A DNA stretch of 64,000 nt. Origin: JAJAZB01 sp964244295 (GTDB lineage Bacteria; Bacteroidota; Bacteroidia; Cytophagales; Spirosomataceae). Position numbers and translations under genes: made by a program. Below, piece after piece: positions 35,228-45,172 of this stretch (its first letter is position 1; every line of letters begins with the position of its first letter). Below the pieces are notes generated by a model, which saw nothing but the letters and a program-made list of their open reading frames with translations, was not told where the DNA came from and did no database searches. The stretch covers positions 1 through 64,000 of the forward strand of contig CAXTIG010000024.1 in NCBI GenBank assembly GCA_964244295.1. Reading direction: 5' to 3'.

Positions 35228-36262
35228 CTACGCGATTTCCTCTCCCACCAACCGACTCTCCCCACTCACCTGCTCCTGCTGAAACGTAAACTCGTGCAGC
35301 CGCCGCGCCCGCTCGCGGGTTTGGCGGGCTTTTTCCAAAAACGGCTCCGCCTCCTCGGGCTGGCCCGCGTCGGCGTAAGCCTGGGCGGTTTGGTCGAGCA
35401 GGAGGATGGTTTCTTCCAGGCCCCGAATCACGTTCCAGAGCGAGGATTCTACGGTTTCGGTGATTTCGGACAGCAGCGAACTGGCCGTGTACGAGTGCCC
35501 GGTGTGGCAGCGGTAGCGGATGAGTTTCCCTTCTTTCAGAACGACGAGCGCCCCGTGGCACTCCGGGCAGGCCAGGTGTGAGGGTTCGCCTACTTGGAGA
35601 ATTCCCATGTCGAATGCGTTTTTCTCTCCAGCTATTTTCACTTCCAGTTGCAAGCGCTGCGTTTCCCCGGCGGGCAACGTCCGGGTTTCGGGGGCGGGTT
35701 CCTGCACCAACCGGCTCAACAAGGCACCCAGTTCGGCCATCGGTACGCGGTGGTCTACATCCACGTATTCGAGTACGCTGGCGGGCATACTCGGGTACAT
35801 CGCGTCGTCGGGTTCCTGGATGATGCCCAGGCCGCCGAAGCGTTTGACTGACCACATCCCGGAGGTGCCGTCGTCGAGCAGGCCCGTCAGCACCACGCCG
35901 ATGACGCGGGTGCCGTAGGTGTAGGCCGCCGAGCGGAACAGGGCGTCGATGGAGGGCCGGAAGCGGTTTTCTTTCGGGCCTTTTTTCACCAACACCCGGC
36001 CTTCTTCCACGAGCAGGTGGTGGTCGGGCGGGGCTACGTAAATGCGCCCCGCCTCGATGGGGTCGCCGTCGCGGGGGTGGCTGGCGGGCAGCGGCCCCGC
36101 CGCGCTGAGAATCTGCGGCAGCACGCTCGGCGCGAACGGGGCCACGTGCAGCACCACGAACACCGCCGCCCCGAAATCGGCGGGCAGCGAAGCCACCAGT
36201 TGTTTCAGGGCCTGGACGCCCCCCGCCGAAGCGCCGATGACTACGATGTTGCGGTTGGGCAT
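35228..36262 (-). CDS. CheB-type methylesterase domain protein
   Basis: A 344-residue protein with a CheB catalytic domain (about 1-190; VIGASAGGVQAL, VLHVAPFAPS and PDHHLLVEEGRV) without a receiver domain, followed by a CxxC...C-containing segment (HLACPECHG, YRCHTGHSY). It may act with the CheB-CheR-kinase nearby rather than in chemotaxis. Confidence 0.85.
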   Translation of the reverse strand: MPNRNIVVIGASAGGVQALKQLVASLPADFGAAVFVVLHVAPFAPSVLPQILSAAGPLPASHPRDGDPIEAGRIYVAPPDHHLLVEEGRVLVKKGPKENRFRPSIDALFRSAAYTYGTRVIGVVLTGLLDDGTSGMWSVKRFGGLGIIQEPDDAMYPSMPASVLEYVDVDHRVPMAELGALLSRLVQEPAPETRTLPAGETQRLQLEVKIAGEKNAFDMGILQVGEPSHLACPECHGALVVLKEGKLIRYRCHTGHSYTASSLLSEITETVESSLWNVIRGLEETILLLDQTAQAYADAGQPEEAEPFLEKARQTRERARRLHEFTFQQEQVSGESRLVGEEIA

Positions 36263-36342
36263 GGGAAATTATTGAGTGATTGAGTGAGGGGATGATTGAG
36301 TGAAAGATTACTTTTGACACTCAACCACTTACCCTCTCTGTC

Positions 36343-36699
36343 ATGTCGAAAGAAGAACTAAGCGAGGCATTTCGTAAGCGCACGAAAGCCTACTCCGTTG
36401 CGGTGATTCGCTTTTGCAAAGCCATTCCCTACCATTACATTGATAAACTTATTCTGACTCAGTTGGTACGGTCGGCTTCTTCGGTGGCAGCCAATTACCG
36501 GGCGGCCTGCCGGGCGCGTTCCAAAGCCGAGTTTCATTCAAAAATATGCATTGTGGTTGAAGAGGCCGATGAATCCGTTTTTTGGCTTGAGGTAATCGAA
36601 GAAACCAGCATCGACAATTCAGCCGTTCTAAAATCCCTGATTGATCAGGGAACGCAAATCCTGAAAATTGTCGCCAGCATCCGGAAAGGGATTGAGTGA
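36343..36699 (+). CDS. four-helix bundle protein (23S rRNA IVP-like)
   Basis: A 118-residue protein with LVRSASSVAANYRAACRARS and a Lys/Glu-rich helical rest, matching the S23/TIGR02436 four-helix bundle family originally found in 23S rRNA intervening sequences. There is no rRNA here. The C-terminal GIE and stop are part of the GATTGAGTGA repeat. Confidence 0.85.
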   Translation: MSKEELSEAFRKRTKAYSVAVIRFCKAIPYHYIDKLILTQLVRSASSVAANYRAACRARSKAEFHSKICIVVEEADESVFWLEVIEETSIDNSAVLKSLIDQGTQILKIVASIRKGIE

Positions 36700-36807
36700 T
36701 TGAGTGATTGAGTGATTGAGTGAGGGGGTGATTGAGTGATTGAGTGATTGAGTGAGGGAGTGATTGAAAATGCATTTCTCCTCACTCAATCACTCAATCA
36801 CTCAATC
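36690..36807. repeat. GATTGAGTGA word repeat and palindrome
   Basis: At least six copies of TGATTGAG or variants occur, and the reverse complement CTCAATCACTCAATC closes the element at 36807. The stops of the four-helix gene and of the convergent kinase lie inside it; both proteins end in GIE because both use GGGATTGAGTGA. Confidence 0.85.
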
Positions 36808-39800
36808 CCCTGCCGCTCCGGCAGCAGCACGTGAAAGGCGGCCCCTTCGCCCTCCACCGCCTCGGCGAATAGCTCCCCGCCGTGGTTGGTGGCGATGCGG
36901 CGGCAGAGGGCCAGGCCGATGCCCGTGCCGAGGTAGGTGGCTTTGTCGTGCAGGCGTTGGAAAATGGAGAAAATCTGTTCCGAAAAACGCGGGTCGAAGC
37001 CGATGCCGTTGTCCTGCACGGTGAGTTGCCAGTACCGGGCCGGGTCGGCCTGGGGCAGGCGTTGGGCCAGGTCGGCTTCGGGGGGACGGCGGACGGTGAT
37101 GTGGATGACCGGCGGCTTGGTTTCGACCGAAAACTTGAGCGCGTTGGAGACCAGGTTGTGAAAAAGCTGGGTCATTTGCAGCGGCATGGCCTCCAGCGTG
37201 GGCAGGCTGTCGGCCTCGATGGTCGCGCCTTTGTCGGCGATGTTGAGGTCGAAATCCTGGAGCACGTCCCGCAGGATGGCGTTCAAATCGGTAGGCACGA
37301 AGGCGTGGTTCTGGCGGACGGTGCGCGAAAAGTTGAGCAATTCGTCGATGAGTCGGGTCATGCGCTGGGCCGAGCCGGTGATTTTGCCCAAGTATTCCTT
37401 CCCCTGGTCACTCAGGGCCTCGGCATCCCGCTTTTCGAGCCGTTTCGAAAACGTCACGATTTTGCGCAGCGGCTCCTGCAAGTCGTGCGAGGCCACGTAG
37501 GCGTACTGCCGCAGGCCCTCGTTCGAGCGTTCCAGGTCGGCGTTTACCTCACGCAGGGCCTGGGTGCGCTCTTCCACCCGGCGCTCCAATTCCTCAGCCT
37601 GAAGTTTCTGGTCGTGTACCTCGGCGGTGGTGCTCATGTAGCCTTCGTAGGTGCCGTCGTCGCGCACGAGGGGCTTGCCGTCTTCGAGCATCCAGCGGTA
37701 TTCGCCGTCGTGGCGGCGCAGGCGGTACTCGGTGCGGTAGGGCTGGTGGCTGCTCATGCCTTCGGCGTGGACGCGCTCGTACTCGGCCCGGTCGTCGGGG
37801 TGAATGCGCTCGGCCCAGACCTGCCGCAACTGGTCGGCGATGGCGTTGCCCAGGTAATCCTGCCCGGTTTTGTTCAGGAAATTGTAGGTGCCCTCGGCGT
37901 TGGCGACCCAAATCAGCACCGGGGCGTTGTTGGTCATGGTGCGCAGCCAGGCTTCGCGCTCCTCCACCAGGCGCTGCGCCCGGCGGTGTTGGGTGATGTC
38001 TTCGATGGCGAGCAGCACCATCTCCCGGCGCTGGGCGTGCTGCACGATCATCCGGCCATTGAGCAGCACCACTTTTTCGCCCACATTGGGGAAATCGTGG
38101 GTCACCTCGAAGCCCTCGAAGTGCGAATTTTCGGGCACCACGTCTTCCATCAACTCGCGCAGGGCCGGGATATTCCACTGGCCGTTGCCGAGTTCGTAAA
38201 TCAGGCTGCCTTCGGTGTCGTCGGGCGTGGTCTGGAACATCCGGTAAAACGCCTCGTTGGCGCTCCGCACCCGCAGTTCGGCGTCGAGCATGACGGTGGC
38301 CTCGCGGAGGGTACCAAAAATCGCCTCGGCGTACTCGTACGACTCGGCCAACTGGTCGTTGCGCACCTGCAACTCCTGGTTGATGGTGATGAGTTCTTCG
38401 TTGCTCGATTCGATTTCTTCCTTGCTCGTTTCGAGTTCTTCGTTGATGCTCTGCAATTCTTCGTTGCTGCTCACGATTTCCTCGTTGGCCGACTGCAACT
38501 CTTCGTTGCCCGCTTCCTGCTCTTCCACAATCGAGCGCATGTCTTCGCGGGCGGCGGCCAGTTCGGTTTCCAGTTGTTTGATGCGCCGGTCGCGGGCCAG
38601 GGCGGGGGTGGTTTTGCTGAGTTCGGGCGGGGTGGTTTCCTGAAAAACCACCAGAAAAAGAACTTCGTCGGCCCCGTTTTTCAGCGGCAGGGCTTCGAGG
38701 GTGACGTGGTGCATCCGGCCTTTGAGTTCGAGTTGCAGCCCGGTTTTACGCACGGCTTTCTCCGCTTTCCGGGCTTTCTGGACGAGGCTCCGCAACTCGA
38801 ACACCAGCGCGGGCCGCGCCATTTTAAGCAGGTTGAGGCTGGCCCGGCCCGGTGCGGGTTCGAGGAACAAGCCCGTGGAGCCGCGAAATTGCAGGATGTC
38901 GAGGTCGGGATTGACCACCACGCTGGCCGGGACGTAACTCGTCAGCAACACGCCATCGACGAGCCGGTTGAGGTCGCCGTCGCCGGGAATTTCTTTGGGC
39001 GAGAACGTCCGCAGCGGGGGGGCACCGGGGCGGGCGGTTTTGGGGGCCGCGCTCAACTGAAACGCGGGCGTGCTGGCCGTGTCGTTTTTCCGGGAAAACA
39101 GCTTCACGCCTTTATGCACTTGCGAAAAAAGCACCCCGCCCACGCCCACCGTTTCCGACTTGCCCAGTTGGAGGTAGCCATTGGGGTTGAGGGCGTAGTG
39201 GAAGGTGGCGAGGGCCTGTTTTTGCAGCGTGGGGTCGAGGTAAATGAGCAGGTTGCAGCAACTCACCAGGTCGAGCCGCGAAAAAGGCGGGTCTTTAAAC
39301 ACATTGTGCGGCGCAAACACGCACACGTCGCGGATGCTTTTCACCACCCGGTAGTGGTCATCTACTTTCGTAAAAAAACGACTCAGGCGCCTGGGCGACA
39401 CGTCCACCAATTCGGCGCGGGTGTAGTTGCCCGTGCGGGCCACCTGGATGGCCGCGTCGCTGAGGTCGGTGGCGAAAATCTGGATGGGCGTTTGGCTGGC
39501 CTCCTGGCCGAGGGTTTCGAGCAGCAGCATCGCCAGCGAGTAGGCTTCTTCGCCCGTCGAGCAGGCCGGTACCCAGAGGCGGAGGGGCGCGTGGGGTGGT
39601 TTGCTGCGCAGGAGGCGGGGCAGCACCGTGGTTTGCAGGTACTCGGTGGTTTCGGGGTCGCGGAAAAACCGCGTCACGTTGATGAGCAAATCGCTGTACA
39701 GCACCGTGGCCTCGCTGGGGTTCTGGCGCAGAAAACGGGCGTAGTCGGGCAGGGTCTCGAGCCGGTGCAGCACCAGCCGCCGGGTGACGCGCCGCCGGAT

Positions 39801-40550
39801 GGTGCTCATTTTGTAGTGGCCGAAATCCACCCCGACCGTTTGGTGGAGGATTTGGAGAATCTCCTGTAACTCGTCGTCGGTGGCGGCGGCGGTTTCCTCG
39901 TTTTCGACCAAATCGATTTGGTCGAACAAGTCGATTTTCTGGCTCAGTCGCGCGATTTCGTGGGCAATTTCGGCGGGCGGCAGCACCCGGTCCACCACGC
40001 CCGCGTCGATGGCCGACTGGGGCATACTCGGAAATTTGGCCGAGGCGTCCTGGGCGAAGGTAAATCCCCCCGCCAGTTTGATGGCCTTCAGGCCCACGGT
40101 GCCGTCGCTCGCCATGCCCGAGAGCACCACGGCGATGGCCCCGGTTTTCTGGCGCTCGGCCAGGGACACGAAAAACTGGTCGATGGGCAGGTGAATGTAC
40201 GGCTTGGCGCGGCGGGGCATCAGCGTGAGCACGCCATCGACCACCTCCATGTCTTTGTTGGGTGGAATGATGTACACCTCGTCGGGCCGGAGGTGCATCT
40301 CGTGTTCGGCTTCGCGCACAGGCATGGTCGTGACCCGGCCCAGGATATTGGTAAGTTGGCTTTCGTGGCTGGGGTCGAGGTGCTGCACGTACACGTAGGC
40401 CAGGCCCAGGGTCGTCGGGAGGTGTTGCAGTAACTCCGAAATGGCCTCCAGCGCCCCGGCCGAGCCGCCGATGGCAACGAGGGGGACGGGTTTGTGGGGG
40501 GAAAGGCCCGCCGGTGTAGCGTCAGAAGGAGAGGGTAGGTTTGAAGACAT
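36798..40550 (-). CDS. CheB-CheR-PAS-histidine kinase hybrid
   Basis: A 1250-residue protein. CheB methylesterase about 20-205 (AIGGSAGALEAISELL), CheR methyltransferase about 225-490 (LLINVTRFFRDPETTEYL; WVPACSTGEEAYSLAML), a coiled coil about 640-730 rich in EE and SNEEL repeats, two PAS-like segments about 735-990, and a C-terminal kinase: H-box ASHDLQEPLRKI near 1018, N-box LVSNALKFS, G-box DNGIGFDPRF. It has no receiver domain; the divergent response regulator at 40719 is its likely partner. Confidence 0.9.
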   Translation of the reverse strand: MSSNLPSPSDATPAGLSPHKPVPLVAIGGSAGALEAISELLQHLPTTLGLAYVYVQHLDPSHESQLTNILGRVTTMPVREAEHEMHLRPDEVYIIPPNKDMEVVDGVLTLMPRRAKPYIHLPIDQFFVSLAERQKTGAIAVVLSGMASDGTVGLKAIKLAGGFTFAQDASAKFPSMPQSAIDAGVVDRVLPPAEIAHEIARLSQKIDLFDQIDLVENEETAAATDDELQEILQILHQTVGVDFGHYKMSTIRRRVTRRLVLHRLETLPDYARFLRQNPSEATVLYSDLLINVTRFFRDPETTEYLQTTVLPRLLRSKPPHAPLRLWVPACSTGEEAYSLAMLLLETLGQEASQTPIQIFATDLSDAAIQVARTGNYTRAELVDVSPRRLSRFFTKVDDHYRVVKSIRDVCVFAPHNVFKDPPFSRLDLVSCCNLLIYLDPTLQKQALATFHYALNPNGYLQLGKSETVGVGGVLFSQVHKGVKLFSRKNDTASTPAFQLSAAPKTARPGAPPLRTFSPKEIPGDGDLNRLVDGVLLTSYVPASVVVNPDLDILQFRGSTGLFLEPAPGRASLNLLKMARPALVFELRSLVQKARKAEKAVRKTGLQLELKGRMHHVTLEALPLKNGADEVLFLVVFQETTPPELSKTTPALARDRRIKQLETELAAAREDMRSIVEEQEAGNEELQSANEEIVSSNEELQSINEELETSKEEIESSNEELITINQELQVRNDQLAESYEYAEAIFGTLREATVMLDAELRVRSANEAFYRMFQTTPDDTEGSLIYELGNGQWNIPALRELMEDVVPENSHFEGFEVTHDFPNVGEKVVLLNGRMIVQHAQRREMVLLAIEDITQHRRAQRLVEEREAWLRTMTNNAPVLIWVANAEGTYNFLNKTGQDYLGNAIADQLRQVWAERIHPDDRAEYERVHAEGMSSHQPYRTEYRLRRHDGEYRWMLEDGKPLVRDDGTYEGYMSTTAEVHDQKLQAEELERRVEERTQALREVNADLERSNEGLRQYAYVASHDLQEPLRKIVTFSKRLEKRDAEALSDQGKEYLGKITGSAQRMTRLIDELLNFSRTVRQNHAFVPTDLNAILRDVLQDFDLNIADKGATIEADSLPTLEAMPLQMTQLFHNLVSNALKFSVETKPPVIHITVRRPPEADLAQRLPQADPARYWQLTVQDNGIGFDPRFSEQIFSIFQRLHDKATYLGTGIGLALCRRIATNHGGELFAEAVEGEGAAFHVLLPERQGIE

Positions 40551-40597
40551 AGAGGTAACTAATTGAAAAACAGTTATTTACCCCCCCCCCGCGATAG

Positions 40598-40629
40598 TTG
40601 GGAAACTGAAAAGCTGTTCGATACTTTTG
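40598..40629 (+). promoter_or_regulatory. promoter of the response regulator
   Basis: TTGGG at 40598 and TACTTTTG at 40622-40629 match the Bacteroidota -33 and -7 (TAnnTTTG) elements with about 20 bases between. The start codon is 90 bases further on. Confidence 0.45.
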
Positions 40630-40718
40630 GTGAAAGGAAGAATACTCCCTAAAGAAAGCATATCTTCGGATCTGCCTTTCAACCAACCACCTGTTAAAAA
40701 CACCGTGCCGCACGAATC

Positions 40719-41123
40719 ATGAGCAAGATAACCACCATCTTAATCGTGGACGATGACCAGGACGACCAGGAAATGCTCCGCGAAGCCATCGCCGAAGTGG
40801 CCGGGCCGGTGCGCTGCCTGAGCGCCGCCAACGGCGAAGAAGCCCTGCGCCTGCTGACCATCCCGGAAGCCCGCCTGCCCGACCTGATTTTCCTGGACAT
40901 GAATATGCCCCGGATGGGCGGGCTGGCGTTCCTCCAAAAAAGAGCGCAATTCACTCCCCTGGCTGACATCCCGGTCGTGATTTACTCCACTTCCAAACGC
41001 CCCGAAGACGAAGCCGAAACCCGCCGCCTCGGTGCCCGCGATTTCATCACCAAACCCGACTCCTTCGAGGGCATCGTGCGGGTGGTGAAGGGGCTGCTGG
41101 TGGGGGAGACGAAACAAATGTGA
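40719..41123 (+). CDS. single-domain response regulator
   Basis: A 134-residue CheY-like receiver. It has acidic DDDQDDQEM, the phospho-acceptor Asp in LIFLDMNMPRMGG and the conserved Lys in ITKPDSF. There is no output domain. It is divergent from the CheB-CheR-kinase, which likely phosphorylates it. It resembles small regulators paired with phytochrome-type or hybrid kinases. Confidence 0.9.
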   Translation: MSKITTILIVDDDQDDQEMLREAIAEVAGPVRCLSAANGEEALRLLTIPEARLPDLIFLDMNMPRMGGLAFLQKRAQFTPLADIPVVIYSTSKRPEDEAETRRLGARDFITKPDSFEGIVRVVKGLLVGETKQM

Positions 41124-41226
41124 AGGGTGAATGGTGAGTTGTGAATGGAAAGGCAAAACTGTCACTTCCTTCCTGGTGAGCGCCTGCCCTCGCCATGACG
41201 TGCTTCCGCCCCAGCGAGGCACCGCC

Positions 41227-43008
41227 TTATTTCGCCAACATCAGCGCCGTTTTCAGCGATTTTTCAACCACCACCCGTTGCGGCGTGTAGCCAACGCGTT
41301 GGCGCTGGCCCTCCATCACCAGCCAACCCACCCGGTAGGTGCCGGGCGAGAGCGACGGTTTCAGCACGGCAAACGAGGCAAATCCCGGTGCGTATAGCCG
41401 ACCCGTTCGGAGCAGCGAGCGCGGGCCGTTGCGGCGCGGGCGGGTGGCAAACAGGTGGGTTTCGCGCTCGGATTTCAACAGCAAATACGCACCGTCGTCG
41501 AGGCCCGGCCCGGCCTGGAAGGTGTCGTTGGATGCGCTCATAAACTCCCCGGTATCCCGGAGCGTGTCGGGTAGCGGGGCAGCGGGCAAGTTGGGCGGAA
41601 GCGGCGCGAGGAGTTGGGGTTCGATTGTATCAAAAAACGCGGTGGGAAACCGGTAAAAGCCGCGTTCGATGGCGTTTTCAAACAAACTATCGAGGCTGCG
41701 GTGAATTCCCGGCGTGAGGTAAATCGGCGAGGTAGGGATTGTGCGCGAGTTTCGCCAGGCGAAGGTGTCGAGGAGTTTTTCCCGGCGATACTGGGCCACT
41801 TCCGGCGTAAACCGCCAGTACGACCAGCCCCACACCCCCAGCGCCACCGCGCCCACCGCCAGCGCCCAGCGTTGCCGCGCCCGCCCGTTGAGCAGCGCCG
41901 CCCCGGCCAGGTAGCCCAGGCAGGCCAGCAGCGCGCCGTTGAGTTTGTAGCGGCTCAACAACATCGTTTCCAGCCCCAGCGAAGCCCGCCCCACGACCAG
42001 AATCACGGCGGTCAGCCCGATAAACAGCAAGCCTCCCAGCAGGAAAAGCGCGGCGGATCGGTGGTTTTTCAACAACTCCGAAACCCGTCCGCCGCTGGGC
42101 GGGCGGTGGTTTTGCAGCCGAAACCAGGTGCCGCGCAGCACCGCCCAAGTCAGCGCGCCCGTCAGCCCGGCCAGGGCCAGCCCCGCCAGCGCGGGCAACG
42201 GTGCCCGGCGCAGCAGCGGGGCATCGGGCAGCAGGTCGAACTGTGCGCCGAGAAAAACAAAAAAGCCGCTGACCATCGTGGGCCAGGCCCGGAGGTTGTC
42301 GGCGAGTTTGGGGCGGAAGTGAGGCAATTCCCAGCCGGTAAAATACAGCACCGTTACCCCCGCGAAAACAAGCAGCCAGACCGCCAGCCAGCGCCAGCGT
42401 CCGCCGTAGGCCAGCATCAACACCCCCGGCCCGAACACCAGCAGGCCGTTGGCGTTGGTGAAGGTGGTGAGCACGGCCAGCCCCAGCGCGGCGGCAAAGG
42501 TCCCGGCCCGGTCGCGGCTGAGCAGGTACAGCGTCAGAAAAGCCCAGAACAGCACGGCGAAATACTGGCAGGGAATCCAGCCCCAGAAGGTGCCTTCGTA
42601 GAAAATTTGCGTCAGCAGCAAAAAAGGCACCGGCACGAAGTAGGCGGCGGGCAGGCCGAGTTGCCGGGTGGTTTTGAAGAAAAGCACCAGAAAACCCAGC
42701 AGCAGCCCATTTCCCACCCAACCGAGCGTACGAAAATCGACTTCGCCCGTCAGGGCGTACTGCGCCCGCACCACCAGCCGCACGAAACTGACGCGGTACT
42801 CGTCGTCCTGGGCGAGCAAGGCCCGGAGCCACTCCCCGGCGGTTTTTGCATCGAGCAGGTTGATGAGCGACCCAAGCACGCCGTCGAAATCATCCTGAAA
42901 CGGAACGTTGACGGCGTAACGCCCGAAGTAGGCGTAAAACACCACCACAGGCAACACGGCCAGACCCACCAACAGCCCCCGGAAGGGGGTAGAACGAAGC
43001 AACTTCAT
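41227..43008 (-). CDS. polytopic membrane protein, GT-C-like
   Basis: A 593-residue protein with about 10 hydrophobic segments and a soluble C-terminal part (about 420-593). The first periplasmic loop has NVPFQDDF, recalling the DD-containing catalytic loop of GT-C glycosyltransferases that use lipid-linked sugars. It is paralogous to the gene at 43285 (same length class, loop and C-terminus). A catalytic role is inferred. Confidence 0.6.
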   Translation of the reverse strand: MKLLRSTPFRGLLVGLAVLPVVVFYAYFGRYAVNVPFQDDFDGVLGSLINLLDAKTAGEWLRALLAQDDEYRVSFVRLVVRAQYALTGEVDFRTLGWVGNGLLLGFLVLFFKTTRQLGLPAAYFVPVPFLLLTQIFYEGTFWGWIPCQYFAVLFWAFLTLYLLSRDRAGTFAAALGLAVLTTFTNANGLLVFGPGVLMLAYGGRWRWLAVWLLVFAGVTVLYFTGWELPHFRPKLADNLRAWPTMVSGFFVFLGAQFDLLPDAPLLRRAPLPALAGLALAGLTGALTWAVLRGTWFRLQNHRPPSGGRVSELLKNHRSAALFLLGGLLFIGLTAVILVVGRASLGLETMLLSRYKLNGALLACLGYLAGAALLNGRARQRWALAVGAVALGVWGWSYWRFTPEVAQYRREKLLDTFAWRNSRTIPTSPIYLTPGIHRSLDSLFENAIERGFYRFPTAFFDTIEPQLLAPLPPNLPAAPLPDTLRDTGEFMSASNDTFQAGPGLDDGAYLLLKSERETHLFATRPRRNGPRSLLRTGRLYAPGFASFAVLKPSLSPGTYRVGWLVMEGQRQRVGYTPQRVVVEKSLKTALMLAK

Positions 43009-43125
43009 AGCGTGATTTTAAGGTGGAGGGTACGTGGGGACTACTGAACTTGCTTAGGCTATTGCAAAAATGGGGGTTGCTCCGGCTACCCGGCCCAAAG
43101 AGCGGTTGTTATCCCGGCGTTAGGG

Positions 43126-43254
43126 TTGTCATCCCGACGCTTTATCATCCCGACGTTAGGAGGGATCTCGTTGAGATACCGACTACCTGGCTATCGTCAA
43201 GAGGTCAGACAGGCCAACGAGATCCCTCCTATCGTCGGGATGACAAAGCGTTGG
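43126..43254. repeat. TGTCATCC-type palindrome between two GT-C-like genes
   Basis: Arms 43145-43173 and 43215-43243 pair with one mismatch over 29 bases. They share TCATCCCGACG and the CTCGTTG centre with other copies. The rest of the gap 43009-43284 holds nothing else recognised. Confidence 0.8.
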
Positions 43255-43284
43255 GATGCCAACCGTTCCTCACTCCTCGGCCCA

Positions 43285-45021
43285 TCACTCCACCACCAGC
43301 GTCTGCCCGGTGGACCACCAGTCTACCTGACCCCCGCGTACTTCCACCAGCCCCACCTGGTAGCGATCCGGGTGAAAGAAAATGCGTTCTTTTTCCAACA
43401 CAAAGCCCGGCCCGAAGCGGCGCAACGGGTTTCGCCCGGCAGCGGCCGGCCGGCGGGTGGCCAGCAGGTACAGGTGCCGCGACGAGCGCAGCAGCACGTA
43501 CATGCCGTCGTTGGGCGTGGCCGTGGAAACGGGGTAGTCGGCGTTTTGAAACCGCAGGGATTCCGAATTTTGGGTGAGGGTCAGCCCGATTCGCTCGCGC
43601 TGAATGCGGCTATCGGGCAGGGAACCCCGCCGCCAGGTGGCTTCCAGCGAACTGTAAAAGGCCACCGGAGGCCGGTAAATCCCCCGCTTGCTGAGCGTGT
43701 CCATCACCGCTGCCGTAAACCGGGCAAAGTCCGACCCGCGCATGGCGGCCAGCCCCACCTGGTTGTAGCGTTGGTTGAGGCTGTTGCTCAGGAGCATCCG
43801 GCGGCGGTCGGCGATGTCGGGCAGGTACTGCCAATACGCCCAGGCCCAGAGCAGGACGCTGCCCGCCAGGAGCAGGGCCAGGCGGCGCGGTTGCTGCCGT
43901 AGCCGGGGAACCGCCGTGAGGTACGTCAGCGTCAGCAACACCACCGGGTAGAGTTTGTAGTTGCTCACCAGCAACACAAAATACCCGAAGCGGGGCCGGA
44001 GCAGGCCGATCACGCCCGCGTTGAGTAGCGTGAAAAGCAGGCAACCGACCAAAAACAAGTCGATGGAGGAAGCGACGGGCCGACCGCCCCACCACCCGGC
44101 CCGGCTGACCAGGCCCCAGGCCCAGCGTCCGTACCAGGCCACCAGCCCCAGCCCCATCGCGGTGGGCAGGATGGCCCGCCGTCCAATCGGCTGCCCCGGC
44201 CAGAAATCGAAAGCCCCGCCCAGAAACGTAAAAAAGCCGAGCACGCTCTCGTGCGGATGGGCGATGAAATACTGAAAGCCCAAGTGGTTGGCTTCGTTGG
44301 CGGGGAATTGGTAAAAGTAAAGCCCAAAGCCAATCGCCGTGGCCAGCACCCAGCAGGCCAGGCGTCGCCAGCGCCGCGCGAGGAGGAGCATTCCCAGACC
44401 GGCCAACCAGAAAAATTGCCCGTTGCTCAGGGTGCATTCGGCCAGCAGGACCATCAAAAAGGCCCCGGCGAAGGCCAGCCGCGAGGGTCGGCTCAGCAGG
44501 TACATTCCCGCAAACCCAAACGCCACCACCGGTTGGTACTGCAAGCCTGGCAGGGTCCAGACGCTGCTCAGGTAGTATTGCGGGCTAAGGAGCAAAAACG
44601 GCACCGGCAGGTAGTACCGCCAGGGCAGGCCGCGTTGGCGAATGGGCTGCGCAAAAAGCCAGAGCAACACCAGCAGCGTACCGTTGGAAAATAACGTCAG
44701 CCCCCGCACGTTGAGCTGGCCCGTGAGCAGGTAACCAACCACGGTCACGGTCTTGGCGTACAGCACCCGGTGTTCGTTGTTGGGTTGCCAGAGCCAGCGC
44801 AGCCGACCCGCCCAGCCGGGGGTTCGCAAAAACTCGACGATGGTGCCGGGGATGGTTTCGACGTCGTCGAACCAGGGTACGTTGACCACGTACACCCAGA
44901 GGTACGCCGCAAACGCAAACACCGGAATAGCCAGACCAACTAAAATCAGCCAACTGGCCCGGCCAGAACCGGATCGCCGGGAGTCCAAAGCCGGAACCGA
45001 CGCAGCAGAGGAATCAGGCAT
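43285..45021 (-). CDS. polytopic membrane protein, GT-C-like
   Basis: A 578-residue paralogue of the protein at 41227. It has multiple membrane segments, the loop NVPWFDDVETIPG, and a soluble tail with GMYVLLRSSRHLYLLATRR that aligns with the other paralogue (GAYLLLKSERETHLFATRP). It is probably a membrane glycosyltransferase. Confidence 0.6.
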   Translation of the reverse strand: MPDSSAASVPALDSRRSGSGRASWLILVGLAIPVFAFAAYLWVYVVNVPWFDDVETIPGTIVEFLRTPGWAGRLRWLWQPNNEHRVLYAKTVTVVGYLLTGQLNVRGLTLFSNGTLLVLLWLFAQPIRQRGLPWRYYLPVPFLLLSPQYYLSSVWTLPGLQYQPVVAFGFAGMYLLSRPSRLAFAGAFLMVLLAECTLSNGQFFWLAGLGMLLLARRWRRLACWVLATAIGFGLYFYQFPANEANHLGFQYFIAHPHESVLGFFTFLGGAFDFWPGQPIGRRAILPTAMGLGLVAWYGRWAWGLVSRAGWWGGRPVASSIDLFLVGCLLFTLLNAGVIGLLRPRFGYFVLLVSNYKLYPVVLLTLTYLTAVPRLRQQPRRLALLLAGSVLLWAWAYWQYLPDIADRRRMLLSNSLNQRYNQVGLAAMRGSDFARFTAAVMDTLSKRGIYRPPVAFYSSLEATWRRGSLPDSRIQRERIGLTLTQNSESLRFQNADYPVSTATPNDGMYVLLRSSRHLYLLATRRPAAAGRNPLRRFGPGFVLEKERIFFHPDRYQVGLVEVRGGQVDWWSTGQTLVVE

Positions 45022-45172
45022 AGCACCTGGGTAGGGGTTATTGACGCGAATTGAGGGTTAAGAATCGTGCCGAGGTAATTGGGTAAATGGGTGAGTAAGG
45101 AACTAGCTGGTTTTCAACTTGATGCTTTAAAAAACCAATTACCAAATTACCGATTCACAAAGTACCAACTAC

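Noticed and set aside
36343..36699. rRNA intervening sequence gene
   Set aside because: The four-helix family was first seen inside 23S rRNA genes, but no rRNA sequence flanks this copy.
36690..36807. Periodic repeats resembling a CRISPR array
   Set aside because: The units are 6-10 bases without unique spacers, and the second half is the reverse complement of the first; no cas genes.
36882..39869. Long open frame (995 codons) on the + strand
   Set aside because: It is antisense to the CheB-CheR-kinase gene, whose domains are unmistakable. Long shadow frames are expected in GC-rich genes.
41614..43047. 477-codon open frame on the + strand
   Set aside because: Antisense to the GT-C-like membrane protein; composition (Gln/Pro/His/Arg-rich) is typical of a shadow frame.
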